Source: JAABSP01 sp011390135 (lineage in GTDB: Bacteria > Desulfobacterota > Desulfobacteria > Desulfobacterales > JAABSP01). Taken from it: DNA of 32,992 nucleotides. Every line of letters begins with the position of its first letter. Within the stretch, counting starts at the first letter, position 1. The position numbers and the translations under genes are program-made. The notes below the pieces were generated by a model, which had not been told where the DNA came from, did not search any database, and was given only the letters and a program-made list of their open reading frames with translations. Below are positions 15,944-23,670 of this stretch, piece by piece. Location of the stretch: the NCBI GenBank assembly GCA_011390135.1, contig JAABSZ010000018.1, positions 1 to 32,992 on the forward strand. Reading direction: 5' to 3'.

Positions 15944-18511
15944 CTATGGAACGGAGATCTGTTGCAGGATGGCCAGAGCGTCTGCCATATCCACCCTTCC
16001 GTTGCCGTTGAAATCCCCCCGGAGAAGATCGCAGCCTTCCGGGGCCGGATGATCGAAGCCGGCAAGGAGCTTCAGAATGACCAGGACATCTCCCAGGGAG
16101 AGATCTGTGCTGCAGTCTGCATCGCCTTGGATCTGGACCGCTTTGATATCCATGTAATTGAGCATGGTATATTCATCGAAGATTCCCATCTCCATGGTCA
16201 GTTTTTTGTCTCTCACAATGACCGGTCTGGTTCTGACCAGAAAGGGATCGGTGGCTTCGTCCGAAATGAAAGATATCCCCTCAATTTCAATCCAGTTGCG
16301 GGAATATGTTTTTCCGGGCCATCCCGCAGAGACAGTTACATTGTAGTTGCCGTTGGGCAGATCGAATTCAAAGGTCTTCCGGCGTCCCCAGTCATCGTAG
16401 AGGATGCTTGCCTGGAGCGGATTGGGCGCATTGGATGCATATTGCGTCATTACATGCGCCATGTCCCCATACCAGCCGTATCCGAGACCTGCATCATAAA
16501 GATTCCACCCGATCTTAATATAGGTTTTCCCATCCACCGTCAAGGGATCGGCGAGGGGTTCTCCGGCCGGGTCCTGAAAGTTTATGTAATAGTCGCCGGG
16601 AACTCCCTGTGCCCGAGGATGTCCCGGGTCCGGCTCGATATCCGGGATAGTGGGGATCTCCCCGCCGATTTTCATTCCGATTAGCCGCCGAAGGTTGTAG
16701 AGAAATTGGCTGTCCCGGGTATAGCTGGTCAGGCCCGAGATGATCTTGTCGGCCTGGATGTCGGCTGTTGTCTGCTCATCGAGAAGGGGTTGGCTGCTGT
16801 TGTTGAGCAGATACAGATATTCGTAGTCCTCCAGGCTGTCCCGCATCAATTCCAGCCGGATGGAGGAGACCAGTCGATGATTGTTTGCGCCGAAGGAGAT
16901 CGGCTGATTATCGGTGGAGGGGGGGTAAAACAGGAAGGTGTTTCCATTTTCCCCATCTGTCATGGGATCGGTCCAAGGGTTTTTGTCCCAGTTGTTCAGG
17001 GAATAGTAGGCGATGCCCCGGATGCGGTATTTCCAGAGAAACCAGCCCGTCAGCTTCGATTCGATGCCGGGATGATCCAGGGTGATCGGGTTGAAATAGG
17101 GGGGGCGGGTTCCGTGGAGAAAATAGATCCAGGTCTCCTCCCCGTTATCCCGCAGTCGGGCGTGGGAGACCTCCGGATCGTAGTTGTTGAGTACCGGCAG
17201 CCAGATGTCGATCTTCGCGCCGGGATAATCCGAATTGCCGTATATTTCCGGCCTGGGTTCCTCGGAGACCATCAGCTTCAGATCCGGCGCTGCCTTTTTC
17301 AGCTCCCGCGAATACCAGGCAACGGCGTCGTAGGCTTCTTCGGTGTTGGGCTCGTTTGCAAAATAGTAATAGGATCGATCCAGATAGCCCAGACGCCTCA
17401 GATATTCGGTCAGATCCGAAATGTAGGAGAACCATTTCTGATTGTAGGGGGAGGTTGGATTGTCTGCCGGGTACCAGTCTCCATCGCTCCGGTCCATGCC
17501 GCAAAATCTATCGGGCCGCTGATCCAGGGCACAATCGTTATGGACGAAGGTCGCGGCCATAAAGGATGGAAAACCGATCCCATCATTGAATGTCTCCCCC
17601 TCTTCGAACCCGCGGCCGTTCAGATATTTTTCGGCCGGCTTTTCAAATCCCCATATGCCATCGGTGTCATTCCAGTTGCCGTTGCAGTCATAGCCAATGA
17701 AGGGGCCGCCTGAACTGGTCAATCCTCCGGGCCATAGCGGCCCTTTGGGGGTCAGCCTGTGATCGATGAAGAACTGCTTGATTCGATCCACATACATCCA
17801 GTAGTCATCGTCGGTTCCCAATACGCTGTATTTCTTCAGAATGATTTGATGGCTATAGTTCATCTGAGTTTTGACGTGCAGCGTATCCGGTATCGAAAAA
17901 TCGAAGACATGGAGCTGCACCGGAATATCTGCTTCGCCGATAGAGAATCGAGCCGTATAATCACCGGCCACAGCCGTTTTTGAAACGGAAACCGTGATCC
18001 AGAAGGCCGTATTCTCCCCGGCGGTGAGATTCACGGATGCCCCTTTTTCTATGGGCCATAGCGGATCAGGATAGTCTCCCACACGGCCCAGGCCGTCGGT
18101 TGCGGTCTCGATGTCGATGTATTTGACCTGGTTGATCTCCGTTTCGATCCCGTCTCCGAAGGCTTCCATGTTCACCGGAAATGGGCCGGAACCGGCCGGC
18201 TGAATGATCACCTGAAAGGGCTCGAATTCATTTTTTGCCGCATAGACCTTCACAACATCCCCGGTCGCGCCCGGAACCGGATCATCCTTGAAGATCCGCG
18301 CTGACGGCGGCGCTGTCCAGAAGTCGTTCTCGGTTCCGGAAACCGGTATCCGATAGGTGTAGTCTTCCAGTTCTGCGGCAATGGCTGTCCAGGCCCCGGA
18401 ATTGTCCGGCCCCCATGCCGGAAACAGGAGCATCAGGACAATGATCAGCGGGGCAGAAAGGAATTGCGGGATGGATTTTTCCCATTGGATCGAATCTGTT
18501 TCTCTTTTCAT
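15944..18511 (-). CDS. Secreted DUF4091-type protein with C-terminal dockerin
   Basis: About 855 residues. After a basic N-terminus a hydrophobic segment (about 17-34, LSAPLIIVLMLLFPAW) acts as a signal peptide. The next ~150 residues have the NEFEPFQVII motif seen ahead of DUF4091 proteins; 220-620 is a barrel-like region (YYYFANEPNTEEAYDAV, WFLWKYRIRGIAYYSL, then RLELMRDSLEDYEYLYLL, the DUF4091 hallmark). 645-795 is a beta-rich segment resembling a carbohydrate-binding or malectin-like domain. The last ~60 residues are a type I dockerin: a Ca-loop GDFNGNGRVDMADALAIL is near-canonical, the first (DADCSTDLSLGDVLVIL) less so. Likely an extracellular glycan-active or glycan-binding protein; activity not established. 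Start at the second of two adjacent ATGs (18511), which lies 5 bases after AGGAGG; 18514 is the alternative. Confidence 0.85.
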   Translation of the reverse strand: MKRETDSIQWEKSIPQFLSAPLIIVLMLLFPAWGPDNSGAWTAIAAELEDYTYRIPVSGTENDFWTAPPSARIFKDDPVPGATGDVVKVYAAKNEFEPFQVIIQPAGSGPFPVNMEAFGDGIETEINQVKYIDIETATDGLGRVGDYPDPLWPIEKGASVNLTAGENTAFWITVSVSKTAVAGDYTARFSIGEADIPVQLHVFDFSIPDTLHVKTQMNYSHQIILKKYSVLGTDDDYWMYVDRIKQFFIDHRLTPKGPLWPGGLTSSGGPFIGYDCNGNWNDTDGIWGFEKPAEKYLNGRGFEEGETFNDGIGFPSFMAATFVHNDCALDQRPDRFCGMDRSDGDWYPADNPTSPYNQKWFSYISDLTEYLRRLGYLDRSYYYFANEPNTEEAYDAVAWYSRELKKAAPDLKLMVSEEPRPEIYGNSDYPGAKIDIWLPVLNNYDPEVSHARLRDNGEETWIYFLHGTRPPYFNPITLDHPGIESKLTGWFLWKYRIRGIAYYSLNNWDKNPWTDPMTDGENGNTFLFYPPSTDNQPISFGANNHRLVSSIRLELMRDSLEDYEYLYLLNNSSQPLLDEQTTADIQADKIISGLTSYTRDSQFLYNLRRLIGMKIGGEIPTIPDIEPDPGHPRAQGVPGDYYINFQDPAGEPLADPLTVDGKTYIKIGWNLYDAGLGYGWYGDMAHVMTQYASNAPNPLQASILYDDWGRRKTFEFDLPNGNYNVTVSAGWPGKTYSRNWIEIEGISFISDEATDPFLVRTRPVIVRDKKLTMEMGIFDEYTMLNYMDIKAVQIQGDADCSTDLSLGDVLVILKLLAGFDHPAPEGCDLLRGDFNGNGRVDMADALAILQQISVP

Positions 18512-18565
18512 CATTTCCTCCTAGGCATTGCTGTTTGTGGTTTTTCCTCTGAATGAAATTCATTT

Positions 18566-18595
18566 ATTATACTGTTCAGGGCACGGAAAAAACAA
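18566..18595 (-). promoter_or_regulatory. Promoter of the dockerin protein gene
   Basis: On the minus strand: perfect -10 TATAAT (plus 18566-18571), 18-bp spacer, -35 TTGTTT (plus 18590-18595, weak). About 45 bases of leader follow before the AGGAGG ribosome site. Confidence 0.45.
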
Positions 18596-18687
18596 ATTTT
18601 TTATTGTGCGGAGTCAAGATTTCGGCTATATATCATAAGTTTGGGATGCGTCAAAATAACCTTATCGAATCGAAAAGGAGAAAGGAG

Positions 18688-19137
18688 ATGGCACACAAAG
18701 AAGAGACAGCGCATGAAGAGACCGATTTTCTGCAGTCTCATTCCCTCCGGTTTCTCGAGATGGCCTTCCGGACCGACCGGCAGGAGACCATCGATCATCC
18801 GGACGGATTCGGAAAGAAGTCCGGGGACTGCGGCGATACAATCACCTTCTATCTGATGGTCAAAGATGACCGGATCGAACGGATCTCCTACAAGCTGGAA
18901 GGATGCATGCATACCAATGCCTGCGCCAACACCATCGCGGAACTGGCCCAGGAGAAGAGCCTGGACCAATGCTGGGAGATAACTCCGGAGACCCTGATCG
19001 AATATCTGGAGACGCTCCCTGCAGATCATATCCATTGTGCAGAGCTTGCGGTGGGCGCGTTCTATCTGGCCCTGGCCCGCTGCCGGGAGACGAAGCGCTC
19101 CCCTTGGAAGCGTCTATACGAAACCTCGAAGGGTTGA
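18688..19137 (+). CDS. IscU/NifU-like iron-sulfur cluster scaffold protein
   Basis: 149 residues with the IscU/NifU_N fold signature: DCGD at 47-50 (Cys48, Asp50), EGCMHTNAC at 72-79 (Cys73), and HIHCAEL at 114-120 (His116, Cys117). These correspond to the Cys/Asp/Cys/His-Cys set that holds the nascent cluster in IscU. The GC.....C with an extra Cys79 and the last LARC differ from standard IscU. An N-terminal extension (1-30) is charged and helical. It is probably a scaffold or cluster carrier, here beside a large user of Fe-S clusters (dsrMKJOP). The start is the ATG at 18688, 7 bases after AAAAGGAG; the frame continues upstream to 18553 without a ribosome site. There is no desulfurase gene next to it. 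It is separated from the dsr unit by an independent promoter, so co-regulation is only inferred. Confidence 0.87.
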   Translation: MAHKEETAHEETDFLQSHSLRFLEMAFRTDRQETIDHPDGFGKKSGDCGDTITFYLMVKDDRIERISYKLEGCMHTNACANTIAELAQEKSLDQCWEITPETLIEYLETLPADHIHCAELAVGAFYLALARCRETKRSPWKRLYETSKG

Positions 19138-19165
19138 TGAACCCCCCTTGATTTTCGATTATGTC

Positions 19166-19194
19166 TTGACATGCTTGCACAAGTTGTTTATAGC
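19166..19194 (+). promoter_or_regulatory. Near-consensus promoter of the dsrMKJOP unit
   Basis: Perfect -35 TTGACA (19166-19171), exact 17-bp spacer, -10 TATAGC (19189-19194, 4 of 6). The predicted transcript start is near 19201, leaving about 85 bases of leader before the RsbRD_N gene. It is the best promoter match in the window. Confidence 0.65.
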
Positions 19195-19214
19195 TCCATA
19201 CCTTGAAGCTTGTT

Positions 19215-19246
19215 ACCGGCGGTTGTTCCCCCTTGCGGATGCCGGT
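19215..19246 (+). promoter_or_regulatory. Hairpin in the dsr leader
   Basis: Six-base GC arms ACCGGC (19215-19220) and GCCGGT (19241-19246) flank a 20-base loop, in the untranslated leader between the promoter and the first gene, followed by TTTCTTATATT. It could be an attenuator-like or RNA-stabilising element, or chance. Confidence 0.25.
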
Positions 19247-19285
19247 TTCTTATATTAATAAATCGGATAACAGCCCAAAGGATCG

Positions 19286-19834
19286 ATGCCCCTGGAAAAG
19301 ATACTGGAAACATACAAAAATGCGATATTGAAAAGATGGTTCGAGGCGGTGGCCCAAACCTATCCCGCGGAGACCGCCCGTTTTCTGCAAGGGCAGCAGG
19401 ACCCCTTTGCCAATCCCGTCGGCGGGGCCACCCGCACGAGCCTCGAAGGGATCTTCGATCAGCTCGCCGGGGATCTTGCCGTGGATATGGACATCGAAGC
19501 GATCGCGGCCCATCTCGACCCCGTCATCCGAATCCGTGCCGTGCAGAGCTTCTCCCCCTCTGCGGCCGTTGGATTTGTCTTCTTTTTGAAAAAGATCCTC
19601 AAAGAGGAACTCGGTCAGGAGAGCCGGGGGAGATCGGAACTCTTGAATCGGCTGGATGCGCGGATCGACGATACCGCGCTGGTCGCCTTCAACATCTATA
19701 TGAAATGCCGGGAGAAGGTCTATCAGCTCCAGTCCAACGAGATGAGAAACCGGACCTTCCGCGCGTTTCAGCGGGCCGGACTTGTGCGCGACGTTCCGGA
19801 GGATGATCCGGATAAGAATAACCCCATAGAGTGA
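19286..19834 (+). CDS. RsbRD N-terminal domain protein, dsr operon leader gene
   Basis: 182 residues, all-helical, single domain. The pattern LETYKNAILKRWFEAVAQTYP at the start, FANPVGG and RIRAVQSFSPSAAVGFVFFLKKIL in the middle, and the final YMKCREKVYQLQSNEMRNR match the RsbRD_N family (N-terminal sensor domain of RsbR-type stressosome proteins), here standing alone. Such genes are commonly found directly upstream of dsrM in sulfate reducers; a regulatory or assembly role is supposed but not shown. It lacks a STAS domain and any membrane segment, so it is cytoplasmic. AAAGGA lies 4 bases before the ATG; dsrM begins 13 bp after the stop. First gene of the operon started by the promoter at 19166. 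Confidence 0.85.
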   Translation: MPLEKILETYKNAILKRWFEAVAQTYPAETARFLQGQQDPFANPVGGATRTSLEGIFDQLAGDLAVDMDIEAIAAHLDPVIRIRAVQSFSPSAAVGFVFFLKKILKEELGQESRGRSELLNRLDARIDDTALVAFNIYMKCREKVYQLQSNEMRNRTFRAFQRAGLVRDVPEDDPDKNNPIE

Positions 19835-19847
19835 TGAGGTAGGTTCG

Positions 19848-20846
19848 ATGAATGTAAATTACATGTTTTCTCTCGTTGCGGTCCTAGTGCTCATTCTGCT
19901 CGCGTATGCGGGCGCGGGCGCGGCAGGATTTACCACCTTTTTCGGCGTCTTCATCCCTTACCTGGCCCTGGTGATCTTCATCGGGGGGTTCGTCTCCCGG
20001 GTGATGGATTGGGCCCGTTCACCGGTTCCCTACCGTATCCCCACCACAGCGGGGCAGCAGAAGACCCTTCCCTGGATTTCCTACAGCTATACGGACAATC
20101 CCTCCTCCAATGCCGGTGTGGTTCTCCGGATGATCTTAGAAGTCCTCTTATTCAGATCCCTCTTCCGGAACACCACCGTCGAGGTGAAGGATCAGAAGCT
20201 GATCTACCGGCTGGAGAAGTGGCTCTGGCTTTTTGCACTGGCCTTTCACTACTCCTTCCTGACCGTGGTGATCCGCCACCTCCGCTTCTTTCTGGAGCCG
20301 ACGCCCTTTTTCATCGTCTGGCTCGAAAAGCTCGACGGCTTTTTACAACTGGGGCTTCCGGGAATCTTCCTCTCCGGCTTCGTTCTGCTGGCCGCAACTC
20401 TTCTTCTGCTGGCCCGGCGGATCTTTTCGCCGAAAATGAACTACATCTCCCTGGCCTCCGACTACTTCCCCCTGATTCTTATCATTGCCATCGCGGCCAC
20501 GGGTCTGCTGATGCGCTATGTGGCCAAGATCGATGTGACCGCTGCCAAGGAGCTGACCTTGGGGCTTGCCACCTTCCGGCTCGCGGTTCCCGAGGGAATC
20601 AGCGGCCTCTTCTACATCCATCTCTTTCTCGTCTGCGTGCTGCTGATCTACTTCCCCTTCAGCAAGCTGATGCATCTGGGCGGGATCTTCATGAGCCCCA
20701 CCCGGAACCTTGCCAACAACTCCCGTGCCGTGCGGCACGTCAACCCCTGGAACTACCCGGTCGATGTCCATACCTATGAGGAATACGAAGACGAATTCAG
20801 AGAGAAGATGGTCGAGGCCGGTCTTCCCGTAGAAAAAGGAGCTTAA
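19848..20846 (+). CDS. dsrM: DsrM, diheme cytochrome b subunit of the DsrMKJOP complex
   Basis: 332-residue membrane protein, related to the gamma subunit of nitrate reductase (NarI). About six hydrophobic segments: 6-26, 33-52, 124-147, 168-190, 204-223 and 252-273. Histidines in or at the helices, His134, His144, His258 and His276, are the candidate axial ligands for heme b. DsrM takes electrons from menaquinol (or returns them) and hands them to DsrK across the membrane. The soluble C-terminal tail (NPWNYPVDVHTYEEYEDEF) is characteristic of DsrM. GAGG precedes the start; the gap to dsrK is 3 bp. Full length for the family. Confidence 0.97.
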   Translation: MNVNYMFSLVAVLVLILLAYAGAGAAGFTTFFGVFIPYLALVIFIGGFVSRVMDWARSPVPYRIPTTAGQQKTLPWISYSYTDNPSSNAGVVLRMILEVLLFRSLFRNTTVEVKDQKLIYRLEKWLWLFALAFHYSFLTVVIRHLRFFLEPTPFFIVWLEKLDGFLQLGLPGIFLSGFVLLAATLLLLARRIFSPKMNYISLASDYFPLILIIAIAATGLLMRYVAKIDVTAAKELTLGLATFRLAVPEGISGLFYIHLFLVCVLLIYFPFSKLMHLGGIFMSPTRNLANNSRAVRHVNPWNYPVDVHTYEEYEDEFREKMVEAGLPVEKGA

Positions 20847-20849
20847 TCC

Positions 20850-22484
20850 ATGTCAGAAATGCCGAAACCGAAAGAGGTTCTGTCAGGTCTGGATCATCGG
20901 CCCCCCCGAAAAGGGTGGATGGATACGCCGGTCGATATCCGGAAGGGGATGTACTGCTATGCGGCAAACCCCAAGAGTGTGCAATATCTGGGCCTTCCCC
21001 ATGCCCGGGAGTGGAACCCCCTGGATGACGACTGGAAACTGCCGGAGAACTGGCAGGAGATCCTCCACAAGGGGTTCAAAGAGCGGCTGGACCGGTTCCG
21101 CTCCATCAAGGTCTTCATGGACATCTGTGTCCGGTGCGGCGCGTGTGCGGACAAGTGCCACTTCTTTATCGGCACCGGAGATCCCAAGAATATGCCGGTG
21201 CTGCGGGCCGAGCTGCTCCGCTCCATCTACAGAAACGATTTCACCCTGTCCGGAAAGATCTTCGGCAAGCTCTCCGGATCGAGAAAGATGACCGTTGAGG
21301 TGCTGAAGGAGTGGTGGTATTACCTGTTTCAGTGCTCCGAATGCCGCAGGTGTTCGGTCTTCTGCCCCTACGGGATCGATACCGCGGAGATCACCATCTT
21401 CGGCCGGGAGCTGCTGAACCTGCTGGGCCTCAACATCGACTGGATCGCCACCCCGGTCGCCAACTGCTACCGCACCGGAAACCACCTCGGAATCCAGCCC
21501 CACGCGTTCAAGGACATGCTCGACTTTTTTGTCGAAGATCTCGAGGAGATGGTCGGCGTCAAGGTGGAGCCGAGCTTCAACAAGAAGGGCGCGGACATCC
21601 TCTTCATCACCCCCTCGGGCGATGTCTTTGCCGATCCCGGAACCTACACGGCCATGGGCTACATGCTCCTCTTTCACTATCTCAAGGAGCGGTACGGCTT
21701 CGATATCACCTGGTCCACCTATGCATCCGAGGGCGGCAACTTCGGCTTCTTCACCTCCCACGAGACCATGAAGCGGCTCAACTCGAAGATGTATGCCGAG
21801 GCCAAGCGGCTCGGGGTAAAGTGGATTCTGGGCGGAGAGTGCGGCCATATGTGGCGGGTGATCCATCAGTATATGGAGACCATGAACGGCCCCACCGACT
21901 TTCTGGAGGAGCCGGTCAATCCCATCACCGGGACCAAGTTCGAAAACGCCCGCTCCACCAAGATGGTTCACATCGCGGAGTTTCTGGCCGATCTCATCAA
22001 GCATGACAAGCTGGAGCTGGACAAGAGCCGGAACGATCATCTCAAGGTGACCTTTCACGACTCCTGCAACCCGGCCCGGGGCATGGGGCTCTTCGAGGAG
22101 CCGAGATATGTGATCCGCAATGTCTGCAACCATTTCTACGATATGCCGGCCAACACCATCCGGGAACAGACCTTCTGCTGCGGAAGCGGTTCGGGGCTGA
22201 ACGCGGGCGAGGATATGGAGCTGCGCCTGACGGGCGCGCTGCCCCGGGCAAACGCTGTGAAATATGTGCATGAGAAGTTCGGCGTGAATATGCTGGCCTG
22301 TGTCTGTGCGATTGACCGGGCAGCACTGCCGACCATGACCGAATACTGGGTTCCGGAAGTGGACGTTACCGGATTGACCGAGCTGGTGGCCAATGCCCTG
22401 ATCGTACCGGGTCAGCACGACCGGCTCACCGATCTGAGAGGCGAGGATCTGCCGGGCAGGGAGGAGGCGGAAGATGGCGAGTAA
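20850..22484 (+). CDS. dsrK: DsrK, HdrD-like iron-sulfur subunit of DsrMKJOP
   Basis: 544 residues, cytoplasmic catalytic subunit related to heterodisulfide reductase HdrD. Two ferredoxin motifs: CVRCGACADKC (93-103) and CSECRRCSVFC (162-172). The CCG-type region for the special non-cubane cluster is complete: GGECGHMWR (Cys331), HDSCNPARG (Cys406), FCCGSGSG (Cys443/444), and CVC at 484-486. By family knowledge it reduces the DsrC trisulfide made by DsrAB. AAGGAG lies 8 bases before the ATG. The 3' end overlaps dsrJ by 11 bp. No frameshift or missing ligand is seen. Confidence 0.97.
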   Translation: MSEMPKPKEVLSGLDHRPPRKGWMDTPVDIRKGMYCYAANPKSVQYLGLPHAREWNPLDDDWKLPENWQEILHKGFKERLDRFRSIKVFMDICVRCGACADKCHFFIGTGDPKNMPVLRAELLRSIYRNDFTLSGKIFGKLSGSRKMTVEVLKEWWYYLFQCSECRRCSVFCPYGIDTAEITIFGRELLNLLGLNIDWIATPVANCYRTGNHLGIQPHAFKDMLDFFVEDLEEMVGVKVEPSFNKKGADILFITPSGDVFADPGTYTAMGYMLLFHYLKERYGFDITWSTYASEGGNFGFFTSHETMKRLNSKMYAEAKRLGVKWILGGECGHMWRVIHQYMETMNGPTDFLEEPVNPITGTKFENARSTKMVHIAEFLADLIKHDKLELDKSRNDHLKVTFHDSCNPARGMGLFEEPRYVIRNVCNHFYDMPANTIREQTFCCGSGSGLNAGEDMELRLTGALPRANAVKYVHEKFGVNMLACVCAIDRAALPTMTEYWVPEVDVTGLTELVANALIVPGQHDRLTDLRGEDLPGREEAEDGE

Positions 22485-22878
22485 AATTCTGTTCGACAAG
22501 GGGAAGGTGATCGCGGGCATCGTCATCTTTCTGGCGCTGGTGACGTTTCCATTCATATACAACCTCGGAAAGGCCGCGCCCGCGCCCGAGCCGGAGCTGA
22601 CGCCCAAAGCCAAGGCCGCCAAGGTCTGTGTGCGCGACACCGAATACATGAACAAAGAGCACATGCAGCTTCTGGATGTCTGGCGAGATACCTCTGTCCG
22701 GGAGGGCAAACGGATCTATGTCTCCCCCAACGGCACGGCCTATGAGATGAGCCTCTCCAACACCTGCCTCGACTGCCATTCCAACAAGGCGGAGTTCTGT
22801 GACAGATGCCACAACTATGCATCGGTAGACCCCTACTGCTGGGATTGTCACATCGATAACCCGAAGGAGGCCCAATAA
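22474..22878 (+). CDS. dsrJ: DsrJ, triheme periplasmic cytochrome c
   Basis: 134 residues. One N-terminal membrane anchor (about 11-31, KVIAGIVIFLALVTFPFIY) and a small periplasmic domain with three heme motifs: CLDCH (98-102), CDRCH (109-113), CWDCH (122-126). Cys52 (KVCVRDTEYM) is in the place of the unusual Cys heme ligand described for DsrJ in Allochromatium. It overlaps dsrK by 11 bp and dsrO by 1 bp. GGAGG about 9 bases before the ATG supports the start. Confidence 0.96.
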   Translation: MASKILFDKGKVIAGIVIFLALVTFPFIYNLGKAAPAPEPELTPKAKAAKVCVRDTEYMNKEHMQLLDVWRDTSVREGKRIYVSPNGTAYEMSLSNTCLDCHSNKAEFCDRCHNYASVDPYCWDCHIDNPKEAQ

Positions 22879-23663
22879 TGGAAAAGAGCAGAAGAAGTTT
22901 TCTGAAGATCGCAGGCGTTGCCGCACTGGGGCTCGGGGCCAAGCCGGCCATCGACGTGCTGGCGGCCGGCGGCGGTACACAGGAGCCCGAACCCGCGCTG
23001 GTGCGGGGCCCCCAGGCGATGACTGCACAGCAGTGGGCCATGGTCATCGATACCCGGAAGCTGAAGACCTCCGGCGATCTGGAGCCGCTGATCGAGGCCT
23101 GCCACAAAATCCACAACGTCCCCAAAATGCCGAAGAAGAATCATGAGATCAAATGGATCTGGGAGGACGAGTACGGCCATGTCTTTCCCAACCTCCATGC
23201 CGAGTTCGTGGATGAGTCCGTGGAGCACCGGCCCTTTCTCGCGCTCTGCAACCACTGCGAAAATCCCCCCTGCGTCCGGGTCTGCCCCACTCAGGCGACC
23301 TTCAAGAACAGCCAGGGGATCGTAACGATGGACATGCACCGGTGCATCGGCTGCCGGTTCTGTATGGCGGCCTGTCCCTACGGCGCGAGAAGCTTCAACT
23401 TCTTCAATCCGGAGCCCTACATCGAGCATGTCAACAAGGAATACCCCAGAAGGATGAAGGGGGTTGTGGAGAAGTGCAACTTCTGCGCGGAGCGGCTCGC
23501 GGTGGGGAAGATGCCGGCCTGTGTGGAGGCATCCAACGGCGCGATGGCCTTCGGTGATCTCTATGATCCCGAATCCGAGGTCCGGGAGTGGATCCGATCC
23601 AACTATACAATCCGTCGGAAACAGAACCTGGGCACCAGCCCTTCTGTCTACTACATTATATGA
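22878..23663 (+). CDS. dsrO: DsrO, Tat-exported periplasmic ferredoxin subunit
   Basis: 261 residues. Twin-arginine signal SRRSFLK followed by a hydrophobic run (about 11-30), so it is exported folded with its clusters. Cys motifs: CNHCENPPCVRVC (124-136), CIGCRFCMAAC (156-166), CNFCAERL..PAC (200-215) and an isolated Cys75 (EACHKIHNVP). In NrfC-like four-cluster proteins the first motif supplies C..C..C...C and the last ends in a fourth Cys. Here the first three of motif one and the final Cys (ASN at 218-220) are both gone, which deletes one cluster cleanly and leaves three: Cys75 can complete the 200/203/215 site. It docks on DsrP. AAGGAGG precedes the ATG; translationally coupled to dsrJ. 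Confidence 0.96.
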   Translation: MEKSRRSFLKIAGVAALGLGAKPAIDVLAAGGGTQEPEPALVRGPQAMTAQQWAMVIDTRKLKTSGDLEPLIEACHKIHNVPKMPKKNHEIKWIWEDEYGHVFPNLHAEFVDESVEHRPFLALCNHCENPPCVRVCPTQATFKNSQGIVTMDMHRCIGCRFCMAACPYGARSFNFFNPEPYIEHVNKEYPRRMKGVVEKCNFCAERLAVGKMPACVEASNGAMAFGDLYDPESEVREWIRSNYTIRRKQNLGTSPSVYYII

Positions 23664-23670
23664 GGGAGCC

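Noticed and set aside
18600..18655. Promoter for the IscU-like gene (TTGTGC, 17 bp, TATATA)
   Set aside because: The -35 matches only three positions and the A/T-rich region offers several similar options, so it is not listed as a feature.
22474..22484. Frameshift between dsrK and dsrJ
   Set aside because: The 11-bp overlap is a normal coupled arrangement; both proteins are full length with proper ribosome sites.
20883..22709. 608-codon open frame on the minus strand opposite dsrK/dsrJ
   Set aside because: Antisense to unmistakable dsrK and dsrJ; no recognisable domain in the translation.
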